NCBI GenBank assembly: GCA_028822585.1
Contig: JAPKDL010000003.1
Span: 41,402 to 105,401 of the forward strand
Direction of reading: 5' to 3'
Origin: Alphaproteobacteria bacterium
Lineage (GTDB): Bacteria > Pseudomonadota > Alphaproteobacteria > UBA8366 > GCA-2717185
DNA: 64,000 bases
Of this stretch, positions 55,505 through 64,000 are shown one piece after another (the stretch's first letter is position 1; every line of letters starts with the position of its first letter). Under the pieces are notes generated by a model. That model did no database searches, was not told the DNA's origin, and saw only the letters and a list, made by a program, of their open reading frames with translations. Made by a program: the position numbers and the translations under genes.

Positions 55505-55972
55505 ATGACGATACGGGTTCAGCAAAAAGATTTTGACGTCGGAGCAGAACTCGATGCGTTGAGCGCGGGCAATACAAATGTCGGCGGCGTCACAAGCTTT
55601 ACGGGATTGGTTCGCGATATCGTGGGATCGTCTCAATCTCGCGGGGGAGCCATGACGCTGGAACATTACCCCGGCATGACCGAAAAAATGTTGGTTGAAA
55701 TCGACGCCGAAGCGCAATCGCGCTGGCCGCTGGAAGCAAGCTTGATCATACACCGTTACGGTCGGCTGGAACCCGGCGACAGAATCGTTCTGGTCGCCGC
55801 CGCCAGCGCCCATCGCGCCGCCGCATTTGAGGCCTGCGAATTCCTGATCGATTGGCTTAAAACCAAGGCGCCTTTCTGGAAACTGGAAGAGACCGCCGAT
55901 GGTGAGGCCGATTGGGTTGAAGCCCGCGACAGCGACGATCGCGCGGCGCAACGATGGAATTCAAATGGCTGA
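55505..55972 (+). CDS. moaE: Molybdopterin synthase catalytic subunit MoaE
   Basis: 155 residues. It forms the MoaD2-MoaE2 heterotetramer that turns precursor Z into molybdopterin. Conserved blocks: GGVTSFTGLVRD, LEHYPGMTEKMLVEID, IIHRYGRLEPGDRIVLVAAA SAHRAAAFEACEFLIDWLKT (in part) and KAPFWKLEET with the catalytic lysines. It follows moaD by 1 bp and overlaps the DUF4169 gene by 8 bp. Confidence 0.95.
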   Translation: MTIRVQQKDFDVGAELDALSAGNTNVGGVTSFTGLVRDIVGSSQSRGGAMTLEHYPGMTEKMLVEIDAEAQSRWPLEASLIIHRYGRLEPGDRIVLVAAASAHRAAAFEACEFLIDWLKTKAPFWKLEETADGEADWVEARDSDDRAAQRWNSNG

Positions 55973-56159
55973 GTTGATTAATCTCCGCCAATTTAAGAAA
56001 GCCAAGGCTCGCCAGGCTAAGGCCGATACCGGGCAACGCAATCGTGTGAAATTTGGTCGCACCGCAGCCGAAAAACAGACTGCGGACTTGGACCGTAATC
56101 GTGAAACCACATTTCTGGATGGGGTCCACAAGGACACGCCGCGCGATACCGACGAATAA
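55965..56159 (+). CDS. DUF4169 family small protein
   Basis: 64 residues from the ATG at 55965, which overlaps the moaE stop. Begins MAELINLRQFKKAKARQAKA and continues RVKFGRTAAEKQTADLDRNR, the pattern of DUF4169: a small, strongly basic and helical protein widespread in Alphaproteobacteria and of unknown function. Its coupling to moaE is by position only. Longer open codons upstream are moaE in another frame. Confidence 0.82.
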   Translation: MAELINLRQFKKAKARQAKADTGQRNRVKFGRTAAEKQTADLDRNRETTFLDGVHKDTPRDTDE

Positions 56160-56183
56160 ATTTTATCTGGGAGGAGCCATTCC

Positions 56184-57353
56184 ATGCGAACTGGCGAATA
56201 TATTTACCCCGAAACCAACCGTGTACTGTTTGGCGACCCCTTTGCCAACGCTGCATTGCGTGAGGCTGACCGGTTGGGCGCGCACCGGGTCTTCGTAATC
56301 TCCAGCGGCACTTTGTCGCGCACGACCGATGTCATCGACCAACTCCGCGCTGTTCTAGGCAACCGCTTCGCTGGATTACGCGATCAAATGGCGGCCCATA
56401 CGCCGCGCACCGATGTTGTCGAAGCCGCAAACGCAGCGCGCGATGCCGGCGCCGATTTGATCCTGACAATCGGCGGTGGATCGGTGACTGATGGCGGCAA
56501 GATGGTCGTTCTATGCCTGGCCAATGGTGTTTCAGACCCGGCTATGTTAGATAATTTTCGCACCAAAATCGCCACGGACGGCAGCCAGGTCCAGCCGGAT
56601 ATCGCCGCGCCCACCGTGCGGATGATGACCATCCCAACGACGCTTTCAGCGGGCGAATTCAACTTTTCCGCTGGGTGCAGTGACACCGAACGTGGGGTCA
56701 AACATATGTATCGCCACCGCATGATGGCACCCATCAGTATCATTCTGGACCCGGCAATCACGATACATACACCGCAGTGGCTCTGGCTTTCCACAGGCAT
56801 TCGCGCCGTTGACCATGCGGTAGAGGATCTATGTTCCCGCCACGCGCAGCCCTTCGCCGACGGCGCCTCCATTCAAGCCCTGAAACTGTTGGGCCGAGGT
56901 CTTCCCGCAAGTCGGGCAAACCCGCAGGACCTGGACGCCCGCCTGGATTGCCTGACCGGCTGCTGGCTGTCGATGACCGGGTCCGCCGCTGGGGTGACGA
57001 AAGGTGCCAGCCATGGCATCGGCCATGTCCTGGGCGGGACCGCCCATGTACCGCATGGCCACACGTCGTGTGTCATGTTACCCAACGTCTTGCGTTACAA
57101 TCATTCGGTCAACGCTGATCAGCAAGCGATGGTCGCCGACGCGTTAGGTCGGCCTGGGGAAGCCGCCGCCACGGTCGTCGGCGATTTGATCTCCTCGCTG
57201 GACCAACCCCGGACCCTACGCGATGTCGGCGTCACCGAGGACCAGCTCGACACCATAGCAAGCCACGCAATGCACGACCGCTGGGTTCACACCAACCCGC
57301 GCAAGATATCGTCGGCCAGCGATATCCGCGACATTCTCGATCTTGCGTGGTAA
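56184..57353 (+). CDS. Iron-containing alcohol dehydrogenase, maleylacetate reductase-like
   Basis: 389 residues with GGGAGGAG before the ATG. Group III dehydrogenase: LTIGGGSVTDGGKMVVLCLA (NAD(P) loop), TIPTTLSAGEFNFSAGCSD, then the metal region HGIGHVLGGTAHVPHGHTSC VMLP with its spaced histidines. This last block is closest to maleylacetate reductases of aromatic degradation, though several related alcohol dehydrogenases share it. Substrate uncertain. It ends 6 bp from the convergent ilvE stop. Confidence 0.87.
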   Translation: MRTGEYIYPETNRVLFGDPFANAALREADRLGAHRVFVISSGTLSRTTDVIDQLRAVLGNRFAGLRDQMAAHTPRTDVVEAANAARDAGADLILTIGGGSVTDGGKMVVLCLANGVSDPAMLDNFRTKIATDGSQVQPDIAAPTVRMMTIPTTLSAGEFNFSAGCSDTERGVKHMYRHRMMAPISIILDPAITIHTPQWLWLSTGIRAVDHAVEDLCSRHAQPFADGASIQALKLLGRGLPASRANPQDLDARLDCLTGCWLSMTGSAAGVTKGASHGIGHVLGGTAHVPHGHTSCVMLPNVLRYNHSVNADQQAMVADALGRPGEAAATVVGDLISSLDQPRTLRDVGVTEDQLDTIASHAMHDRWVHTNPRKISSASDIRDILDLAW

Positions 57354-57359
57354 GGCGCG

Positions 57360-58250
57360 CTACGCCGCGTTGAGGGTCGCCGGAACCTCCAAACGCACTT
57401 CCTTGTCATAGTCTTCCAACAAGGTGCGGGTGATGTCACCCGGCGTGAATTTGTAGTCGTTAATTTCGCGCACCGGCGTCACTTCAACTGCCGTGCCCGT
57501 CAGGAAAACTTCGGACGCCTCCGCCAATTCTTCCGGCTTGATGTGCCGTTGGACAATTTCGTACCCGCGCTTTTTCGCCAATGCTATAACCGTGCGCCGG
57601 GTAATACCGTCCAGAAAACAATCTGGCTCCGGTGAATGTATTTTTCCGTCCGGCATCACCATAAACAAATTAGCACCCGTGGCCTCGGCGATATACCCGC
57701 GATAATCCAGCATCAACGCATCGTCGAACCCATTGGCTTCCGCCTCATGTTTTGACAGCGTGCAGATCATGTAAAGCCCCGCCGCCTTAGTATGGCACGG
57801 AATAGTCATTGGATCGGGGCGCCGCCATTTCGCCCATTGCATCCGAATGCCGGCCATGCGGTCGGCGAAATATTCCGGCCATTCCCACGCCGCAATAGCG
57901 ACGTTGATGCGCGCCGATTGCGCCGACACGCCCATCATTTCCGATCCGCGCCAGATCACCGGGCGGACATAGCCGTCCGTGATGCCCTGCACCTCGATAA
58001 GCTTGTCACAGGCAGCATTCATTTCTGCCGGCGTATAAGGAACATCCATGCCCATGACATCCGCGCCATTGAACAAACGTTCGGTATGTTCCACCAGTTT
58101 GAAAATGCGCCCATTATACGCCCGTTCACCTTCGAACACGCAAGAGGCATAATGCATCGCGTGCGTCAGGACATGCGTCGTCGCTTCTTTCCATGGAACC
58201 AACGCGCCGTTATACCAAATATGACCTGGTTGATCGTCGAAACCTTCCAT
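57360..58250 (-). CDS. ilvE: Branched-chain amino acid aminotransferase
   Basis: 296 residues, fold-type IV PLP enzyme. WYNGALVPWKEATTHVLTHA MHYASCVFEGERAYNG (in part) opens the family; PCHTKAAGLYM holds the PLP Lys (about 159); LDYRGYIAEATGANLFMV and FLDGITRRTVIALA follow. It performs the last step of Leu, Ile and Val synthesis and the first of their breakdown. Branched-chain breakdown yields propionyl-CoA, which the scpA pathway in this window consumes. Divergent from the MarR regulator over 188 AT-rich base pairs. Confidence 0.93.
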   Translation of the reverse strand: MEGFDDQPGHIWYNGALVPWKEATTHVLTHAMHYASCVFEGERAYNGRIFKLVEHTERLFNGADVMGMDVPYTPAEMNAACDKLIEVQGITDGYVRPVIWRGSEMMGVSAQSARINVAIAAWEWPEYFADRMAGIRMQWAKWRRPDPMTIPCHTKAAGLYMICTLSKHEAEANGFDDALMLDYRGYIAEATGANLFMVMPDGKIHSPEPDCFLDGITRRTVIALAKKRGYEIVQRHIKPEELAEASEVFLTGTAVEVTPVREINDYKFTPGDITRTLLEDYDKEVRLEVPATLNAA

Positions 58251-58438
58251 CAGTCATTCCTCCAAAACTGCGGCACCCCACACAGGCCCTGCACATTATG
58301 TTGTCCATCAAGAAATCGGCTGAATGTTACAAAATTAGAAATTTTACTGTAACAAACTACCGCTCTGTATATCTTGTTGGTAACATCTCTAACCATTTAT
58401 ATCAATAATACTGACATATATTTATCCAAAGGCCCGCC

Positions 58439-58927
58439 ATGTCGCGTAATCCACCCGAAAACACCGGTCCTGCCGAAACGGAATTGCGCCAGGCGATAGA
58501 GTTGTTGTTCTACGCGTACCGAGATTTCATTGCTGAACCCGACGCCATGCTGGCGCACCACAATCTAGGACGCGCCCATCACCGCACCATTTATTTCATC
58601 GGCCGCTACCCGCACATTACAGTGAATGAGCTTCTAGACATTCTGAAGATCACCAAACAAAGCTTGAACCGCGTGCTTGGCCAGTTGCTGAACGAAGGCT
58701 ATGTCATTCAAACCACCAGCGCGCAGGACCGTCGGCGTCGCTTGATGGAATTAACCGAAAAAGGCCGGGGTTTGGAACGACAATTGACCGAAAATCAACG
58801 CATTCGCATCGCCCGCGCCTATAAAGACGCTGGCCCGGACGCCGTAGCGGGCTTTCGCAAAATCATGCTGGGCGTAATCACCGACGATAAAGACCGGCAC
58901 CGGTTCGATCCGCCCAAGACAGTGTAA
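58439..58927 (+). CDS. MarR-family transcriptional regulator
   Basis: 162 residues with winged-helix features: YRDFIAEPDAMLAHHNLGRA HHRTIYFIGRYP (in part), then LLDILKITKQSLNRVLGQLL (recognition helix region) and TTSAQDRRRRLMELTEKG (wing). MarR proteins usually repress nearby genes and respond to small phenolic ligands. It is divergent from ilvE and followed after 69 bp by the two-component pair, an order I recall from other Rhodospirillales. Target unknown. Confidence 0.9.
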   Translation: MSRNPPENTGPAETELRQAIELLFYAYRDFIAEPDAMLAHHNLGRAHHRTIYFIGRYPHITVNELLDILKITKQSLNRVLGQLLNEGYVIQTTSAQDRRRRLMELTEKGRGLERQLTENQRIRIARAYKDAGPDAVAGFRKIMLGVITDDKDRHRFDPPKTV

Positions 58928-58996
58928 AGCCACGAATTTTGACGCCAAGGGAGAACGGGACATGCGCCACGCCAAGAATTTGCGTATACTCACCGC

Positions 58997-59695
58997 ATGA
59001 CGATGCAGGACTTCCCCCATATCCTTGTTGTGGACGATGACAGTCGACTCCGCAGCCTGTTGCGTAAATATCTGATGGAGAGCGACTTTCGCGTCACGGT
59101 GGCGGATGGCGCTGAGGCGGCGCGACAACAAATGCGCGGCCTGAAATTCGACCTGATCGTCATGGACCTGATGATGCCCGGCGAAGACGGCATTTCGTTG
59201 ACCCAATCAATTCGCGAAAATAACGCTGTGCCGATTTTGATGTTGACCGCCATGAGCGAACCCAATGACCGGATCACAGGCCTTGAAATCGGCGCCGATG
59301 ATTATCTGACCAAACCGTTCGAACCTCGTGAATTGGTCTTGCGCATTCAAGGCATCTTGCGCCGCGCGCAGAGTCCTGTCTCCAGCGCCGCAGCTGTGGC
59401 CGTTGAAATTCAACTGGGGGACTTTCGATTCGACCTGGAACGCGAAATGCTCTTCGATTCCGAGGGGCCCCAACGTCTGACCACAATGGAATCGAGCCTG
59501 TTGAAAGCCTTGGCGACCAATCCCGGACAGATCATGAGCCGGGAAAATTTGGCAAGTATTTGTGGAATCGACGGTGTCGGGCGCGCCATCGACGTTCAAG
59601 TGACGCGACTGCGCCGCAAGATCGAACCAGATTCCCGGACGCCTACTTATTTGCAGACCATTCATGGACGCGGCTATGTACTGCGCCCGGATTAA
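58997..59695 (+). CDS. OmpR-family response regulator
   Basis: 232 residues. Receiver domain: ILVVDDDSRLRSLLRKYLME (acidic pocket), VMDLMMPGEDG with the phospho-acceptor Asp (about 56), and LTKPFEPREL with the conserved Lys. The C-terminal OmpR-type winged helix has LTTMESSLLKALATNPGQIM SRENL (in part) and VQVTRLRRKIEPD, and ends TIHGRGYVLRPD. It is 30 bp before its cognate kinase. Resembles the PetR/OmpR group; the regulon is unknown. Confidence 0.94.
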   Translation: MTMQDFPHILVVDDDSRLRSLLRKYLMESDFRVTVADGAEAARQQMRGLKFDLIVMDLMMPGEDGISLTQSIRENNAVPILMLTAMSEPNDRITGLEIGADDYLTKPFEPRELVLRIQGILRRAQSPVSSAAAVAVEIQLGDFRFDLEREMLFDSEGPQRLTTMESSLLKALATNPGQIMSRENLASICGIDGVGRAIDVQVTRLRRKIEPDSRTPTYLQTIHGRGYVLRPD

Positions 59696-59725
59696 CCAAA
59701 AACCCCTTTCCGGTTCGGCGATAAC

Positions 59726-61066
59726 ATGAAATTGAACCCCGCATTGTTGTTGAAAAATATTCTGCCACGCACCTTGTTCGGGCGCGCGCTGATCATCATC
59801 ATTTCGCCACTGATCTTGCTGCAAATCATCAGCACTCATATCTTTTATGATCGCCATTGGGACACCATCACCCGGCGTTTGTCCGCGTCCATCGCCGGAG
59901 ATATTGTGATGGTGTTGGACCAATTGCGCGACACCCCGGTTACCCAGCCCGCCGCGCAACAACGTATTTTTATCAAGGCGAGCGAGATCTTCGGCTTCAC
60001 CATTTCCATGCGGCCCGGCGAAATTTTGCCCAACCAACCGCCCAGAAAAGCAGTGAACGCGCGCATTGATAAATTTCTGACGCACGCCATTCGCGAACGC
60101 ATTCACCACCCCTTCCAACTCGACACATCCTCGTTCAAGGATCAGGTCGTCATCGACATCCAGCTACCCAATGGCGTCATGAGCATCACAGCACCAGGGG
60201 AACGGCTGTTCAGTTCGACCACCTATATCTTCATCATGTGGATGGTCGGGTCGTCGCTGATCCTGTTCGCCGTCGCCTCGGTCTTCATGCGCAACCAAGT
60301 CCGCCCCATCCGGCGTCTGGCCCAGGCCGTCGACGGCTTCGGCAAAGGCAGGGAGGTCGATGACGACTTCCGCTCTGGCGGCGCCTTGGAAGTGCGCCAG
60401 GCCGCCGCCGCCTTTAACTTGATGCGCGAACGCATCCGCCGCCAAATCCGCCAACGCACTGACATGCTGTCCGGCGTCAGCCACGATCTACGCACGCCCT
60501 TGACCCGGATGCGCCTGCAACTCGCCATGTTGGGCGAAGGATCGGAAATCGACGATTTACGCGCCGATATCGACGACATGGAAAAAATGATCGACGGCTA
60601 CCTTACGTTTGCCCGGGGCGAAGGCGACGAGGTCGCAGTGGAAACCGATTTGCCCGCCCTGATCGAAGATTTGGTCCTGGGATGGCGGCGCAACAAGGTG
60701 GCCATCGATTACCATGTCGAAGGGCAAATCAAAGCCTGGATGAAACCGAGAGCGCTGCAGCGGTGCCTCGACAATCTGATCGCCAACGCAAACCGGTATG
60801 GCGACCATGTCTGGGTCCGCGTAGGTAAACGAGACGACATGACCGAAATCATTATCGACGATGACGGCCCCGGCATTCCGGAAAACGAACGGGAAAAGGC
60901 CTTTCGGCCATTCTACCGGGTAGATCAATCCCGCAACCCAGACACCGGTGGCACGGGGCTCGGCCTCGCCATCGCGCGGGGCGTCGCGCGCGCCCATGGC
61001 GGCGACATCATCCTGGAAGACTCCCCCCATAACGGCCTGCGCGCCCGGATGCGGCTCCCCCTATAA
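59726..61066 (+). CDS. Sensor histidine kinase (EnvZ-like)
   Basis: 446 residues. TM1 (about 20-37, LIIIISPLILLQIISTHIF), a periplasmic sensor region of about 130 residues, TM2 (about 168-188), HAMP, a DHp helix with GVSHDLRTPLTRMRLQLA (phospho-His), and a HATPase domain with NLIANANRYG (N box), IIDDDGPGIPE (G1) and GGTGLGLAIARG (G2). It phosphorylates the regulator 30 bp upstream. The EnvZ-like layout suggests an envelope or osmotic signal, but the sensor domain is not recognised. Confidence 0.94.
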   Translation: MKLNPALLLKNILPRTLFGRALIIIISPLILLQIISTHIFYDRHWDTITRRLSASIAGDIVMVLDQLRDTPVTQPAAQQRIFIKASEIFGFTISMRPGEILPNQPPRKAVNARIDKFLTHAIRERIHHPFQLDTSSFKDQVVIDIQLPNGVMSITAPGERLFSSTTYIFIMWMVGSSLILFAVASVFMRNQVRPIRRLAQAVDGFGKGREVDDDFRSGGALEVRQAAAAFNLMRERIRRQIRQRTDMLSGVSHDLRTPLTRMRLQLAMLGEGSEIDDLRADIDDMEKMIDGYLTFARGEGDEVAVETDLPALIEDLVLGWRRNKVAIDYHVEGQIKAWMKPRALQRCLDNLIANANRYGDHVWVRVGKRDDMTEIIIDDDGPGIPENEREKAFRPFYRVDQSRNPDTGGTGLGLAIARGVARAHGGDIILEDSPHNGLRARMRLPL

Positions 61067-61557
61067 ACCAGGGCTAAGGCGCAATGTTAAGGCTACCTCC
61101 TTATAAATGGTTAGCACGGCATCGCATCGGTTAGCTTTTAGCAACGTCACCGTCGCGTCGCCTCAAGTCGATAAACCTAATTAGAATTTTTAGATCTGTA
61201 ATCTTATAATTTGGAAATTCAAGACCTGACCTGACAAAATAAGTAGCGGCGAGCACGTGGCGGATAGAGAAACTAAAGTCGCGCGCGTGATGCGGTCGCG
61301 AAGGCCGCAAATATCTTGTTGCGCGTGGTCGACAGTATCTTGAGTCATACAATGTATCTTTCTTTACATAGTTCCGGCGCACCGCTTGGCGGGCTCCCTA
61401 CGTCAAAAGGCGTGACAGTAGCCCGCATAGCGATGGCCTTGATATGAAATTGGCTCAACCTGTCAACGACATTGCCTTGATCGTCGCGATGAGGTCTTAT
61501 CCACCCTTCTAATGCGCCTTTCACAAGGAACCCAAATTTGATGGTGAACGCGACAAT
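61067..61557. other. Intergenic region, no recognisable gene
   Basis: About 490 bp between the kinase and the MFS gene. An open minus-strand frame of about 50 codons from 61348 and another running towards it are visible, but neither matches a family and neither has a convincing ribosome site. No terminator or operator stands out. It could contain scraps of a lost gene. Confidence 0.4.
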
Positions 61558-62796
61558 GTGGATGCGGCCTTTACGCCTGCGTTATCGAAAGGCCTGAGGC
61601 GCATGCTGGCCGCTTTTCGCGTGCGTAGTTACCGGTTTCAATGGCCCGCGGATTTGCTGACGTCCTGGGCATTCGAGATGGAGACTTTGATCCTCGGCTG
61701 GTACATGCTAGAGGAAACTGGGTCGGTGACGCTGTTGGCCGTACTGGGCGCGTTGCAATATATGGGCACTTTCATTGCTCCGCTGTTCGGATTGGCGGGA
61801 GACCGAATGGGGCGCCGAACCGTGCTGTGCACCATGCGCGTGACCTACTTCACCTTGGCGATTGCAATGATGGCATTCGGCCTGACCGGTGTTCTGACGC
61901 CCTATCACGTTTTCGGCTTGGTGTTCCTGATGGGGTTGGTGCGGCCCTCTGATATCGTGCTGCGTAATTCCTTAATTGGCGACACCATGCCCCGGGCAAA
62001 CCTGACGAACGCCTTGGGGTTTTCCCGCGCAACAGGGGATTCCGCCAAAATTGCCGGGGCGTTAGCGGGAGCGGGTTTACTCTCCACTCTGGGAATCGGC
62101 ATTACTTATGTATTCATCGCCGGGTTTTATCTGGCCAGCTTCGCCCTTACCTTTGGCGTGACTAAGGTCAGGCCCGATGATGGCGCAACCGACTCCGGCG
62201 CATCGCCCTGGCGTGACCTGTTGGATGGGTTGGCCTATGCCTGGAAGACGCCGAATGTGCGAATGATTATGTGGATGGCGTTTCTGGTCAATTTAACCGC
62301 GGTTCCATGGACCACTGGTTTGGCCGCCTATCTCGCCAAGGAAATTTTCTTGTTGGATGCAAACGGGTTGGGCCGGATGATCGCTGGATACGCCTGTGGC
62401 GCGTTGTCCGGGTCGCTTCTTCTGGCCTGGATCGGCGGGTCCCGCCGCCCGGCGTTGCTGATGTTCGTTGTCGCCATGACCTGGTACGCATTACTTGCAG
62501 TCTTAGCGCAAGTGCGGGACCCAGAGACAGGTGCATGGGTGATGGTGGCGATCGGGGCGTGTCACAGCGGCACAATGATCCTCATGGGGGTGGCGCTGAT
62601 TGGGTGGGCAGAACCTCGATTCCGGGGACGTGTTATGGGTGTCCGTTCGCTGTCGGTCCAAGGCGTACCCTTTGGGTTGTTGGCTGCAGGACCCATTATC
62701 GAGATGATTGGATTTTCGCAAACGTTGGAAATATATTGCGCGATTGGCGCGGTAGCGACAGTGTTGCTTGCAATCCAGAATCGCCGTTTTCTTTAA
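61558..62796 (+). CDS. MFS transporter
   Basis: 412 residues from the GTG at 61558; an ATG at 61603 (15 codons later) with GAGG nearby is an equally good start. Twelve hydrophobic segments; motif A is LAGDRMGRRTVLC after the second helix. LGFSRATGDSAKIAGALAGA GLL is the helix 5 region seen in MFS_3/enterobactin exporter-like proteins. Probable exporter or importer in the inner membrane, substrate unknown. Followed after 68 bp by an enoyl-CoA hydratase gene on the same strand. Confidence 0.85.
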   Translation: MDAAFTPALSKGLRRMLAAFRVRSYRFQWPADLLTSWAFEMETLILGWYMLEETGSVTLLAVLGALQYMGTFIAPLFGLAGDRMGRRTVLCTMRVTYFTLAIAMMAFGLTGVLTPYHVFGLVFLMGLVRPSDIVLRNSLIGDTMPRANLTNALGFSRATGDSAKIAGALAGAGLLSTLGIGITYVFIAGFYLASFALTFGVTKVRPDDGATDSGASPWRDLLDGLAYAWKTPNVRMIMWMAFLVNLTAVPWTTGLAAYLAKEIFLLDANGLGRMIAGYACGALSGSLLLAWIGGSRRPALLMFVVAMTWYALLAVLAQVRDPETGAWVMVAIGACHSGTMILMGVALIGWAEPRFRGRVMGVRSLSVQGVPFGLLAAGPIIEMIGFSQTLEIYCAIGAVATVLLAIQNRRFL

Positions 62797-62864
62797 GGTG
62801 GCATTTTGTGACACCGCGTTTGTAGGGTATAAAATCGGGCCAATCACAACGGAGGGACATTACG

Positions 62865-63680
62865 ATGGCTGTCGTCGAAACAGAAAAACATGGGCAAATC
62901 ATGGTGATTCGATTGAATCGCCCCGAACGGTTGAACGCCTTGGGAACCGAACTACGCGCAGGCATGTGCGACGCCTTCGTCGAATTCCAGGACAATTCGG
63001 ATTTGGAGGTCGCGGTGTTCACCGGTACGGGGCGCGGGTTTTGCGCCGGCGAAGATATGAAGGAATCGCTGAAACGCGGTGCCCCAGGGGGTGATAACCC
63101 GCCGCATGAAGACCCATTCATGAACGGAACCCTGGAAAAGCCAGTCATTTGCGCAATCAACGGGTTCGCCATGGGGGGTGGATTCATGCTGGTGGAGCGC
63201 ACCGATTTGCGGGTGGCCGTGCGCGGCGCCGTTTTTGAAATGTCAGAAGCCAAACGCTGGTTGCTGGGCGGCTACAATCACGGTCATGTCGCCGGGTTGC
63301 CCCATCCAATTGCAACCGAAATGGCGCTGGGATTCCGGTTTACGTCTGATCGCCTGCATGAAGTCGGGTTTATCAACCGATTGGTCGACCCGGACGACTT
63401 AATGCCAACCGCGTTTGAAATGGCGGAACATATGTTGACCCTGCCGCCCGCCGCGCGCGTCAACACCATCCAGATGATGCGGCAAATGCGACCGGACGTG
63501 ACGCCGGATATAAAACGTCTGGCCGCCGCGCTGCACGATCACGGGGATAAATCCGACCTGATGGAGTCTCGCGCCGCGTTTGCGGAAAAACGTAAGCCCG
63601 CGTTCAAAGGATGGCTGGACCCGGCGGATCGCTACAAAGCGCCAACGATTGAGTCGCTCTCTAAAGAAGGTGGAGAATAG
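62865..63680 (+). CDS. Enoyl-CoA hydratase/isomerase (crotonase family)
   Basis: 271 residues, ATG at 62865 preceded by GGAGGG. Crotonase pattern: IRLNRPERLNALGTELRAGM, FTGTGRGFCAGEDMKESLKR (first oxyanion-hole Gly region) and NGFAMGGGFMLVERTDLRVA (second). The usual catalytic Glu positions are not obvious; the AKRWLLGG segment replaces the common GLxPG block, so it may not be a simple hydratase. It differs clearly from the crotonase at 17220. Confidence 0.9.
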   Translation: MAVVETEKHGQIMVIRLNRPERLNALGTELRAGMCDAFVEFQDNSDLEVAVFTGTGRGFCAGEDMKESLKRGAPGGDNPPHEDPFMNGTLEKPVICAINGFAMGGGFMLVERTDLRVAVRGAVFEMSEAKRWLLGGYNHGHVAGLPHPIATEMALGFRFTSDRLHEVGFINRLVDPDDLMPTAFEMAEHMLTLPPAARVNTIQMMRQMRPDVTPDIKRLAAALHDHGDKSDLMESRAAFAEKRKPAFKGWLDPADRYKAPTIESLSKEGGE

Positions 63681-63916
63681 CGGCAGAGGGCTGCAACGTG
63701 GGAACGGCGGCAATGTTTTCACATTGCCACCGCCCATTCAGGGGACCGCCCCATCCAAGGGGGAGGGACAGGTCGGCGTCAGTCCGTCGGTACCCGGCCA
63801 CCGAATGTGCATTAAATTGCGATCCTGTATAACGCTAATATCGCTGATCGGGCGCTTCGTTGCAGTGACGAGCGCCACGCAGGTACATTTTTATCCAAAT
63901 TTCGTGAAATAGCATA

Positions 63917-64000
63917 ATGAAAGACAAACAGGCGCGAAAGACCCAGCCCCGCAAGGCTAAACCCCTTACGGAGACGCGGCTGCGGAATATCGCGCTGCAC
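63917..64000 (+). CDS. recX: Probable regulatory protein RecX, N-terminal part
   Basis: ATG at 63917; 28 codons to the right edge. The N-terminus is basic (KDKQARKTQPRKAKP) and leads into LTETRLRNIALH, which matches the beginning of alphaproteobacterial RecX (typically LENxALHYLERF). RecX binds and inhibits RecA filaments. No strong ribosome site is seen, and only the beginning can be judged, so the name is tentative. Confidence 0.5.
   Translation, partial: MKDKQARKTQPRKAKPLTETRLRNIALH

Overview
This window looks like a chromosomal stretch of an alphaproteobacterium, probably Rhodospirillales-like, from an uncultured or environmental lineage. The evidence is a circularly permuted two-piece tmRNA gene with an ANDNFA-type tag beside an alpha-type SspB, cobST-type cobaltochelatase genes behind a J-domain gene, an uvrC-pgsA-mobB-moeA-moaD-moaE run, a type II lumazine synthase, and mid-range GC with ordinary alphaproteobacterial gene order. 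No tRNA, rRNA or CRISPR array was recognised. Rank below class is inference.

Layout. 1-5.9 kb (+): the 3' end of aroB, a CNNM/CBS membrane protein, a DUF2889 protein, a J-domain protein, cobS and cobT, ending at a 21-bp bidirectional terminator. 5.9-13.5 kb (-): rpmB, then a methylmalonyl-CoA block read scpA, a very large membrane-anchored coiled-coil protein, a GNAT acetyltransferase, a small protein, meaB. cobST (B12 synthesis) and scpA/meaB (B12 use) are therefore back to back. 13.6-18.7 kb: small-molecule catabolism genes (amidohydrolase, VOC protein, MFS transporter, enoyl-CoA hydratase) and a Popeye-like membrane protein. 18.9-22.6 kb (+): a metal-uptake cassette (small His-rich exported protein, porin, ZnuA-like and ZnuB-like proteins, no ATPase) behind a 16-bp palindrome. 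23.1-25.5 kb: folA and thyA (-), then ssrA and sspB (+), the tmRNA and the adaptor that recognises its tag. 26-39.8 kb: fumarase, TEX30-like hydrolase, ribbon-helix-helix protein, AsmA, D-lactate dehydrogenase type flavoprotein, DUF6134, DUF1194, a hydratase, an aminotransferase, ubiX. 40.3-43.8 kb (-): acyl-CoA dehydrogenase, CitE-like lyase and CaiB-type CoA-transferase in one operon. 44.7-58.3 kb: LysR regulator, ribH2, LLM flavoprotein, uvrB, FolM-like reductase, uvrC, pgsA, molybdopterin genes, iron alcohol dehydrogenase, ilvE. 58.4-64 kb: MarR regulator, OmpR/EnvZ-like two-component pair, MFS transporter, second enoyl-CoA hydratase and the start of a probable recX.

Two things stand out. 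First, about 215 bp covering the tag-coding half of ssrA and the whole leader of sspB, down to its start codon, is duplicated 4 kb upstream, where it now forms the leader and start of the ZnuA-like gene. Second, the large protein in the methylmalonyl-CoA block is built from 27 exact 25-residue units plus a few 36- and 40-residue units, a heptad/hendecad design predicting a long, nearly straight helical rod.

The window is also unusually rich in recent gene decay. I read broken copies of a class II glutamine amidotransferase, CheW, an elongation factor G paralogue, MerF, a GDCCVxC mercury-resistance protein, an IS630 element and probably a small gene with an in-frame TGA. This suggests a lineage losing accessory functions (chemotaxis, mercury resistance) while keeping core metabolism.
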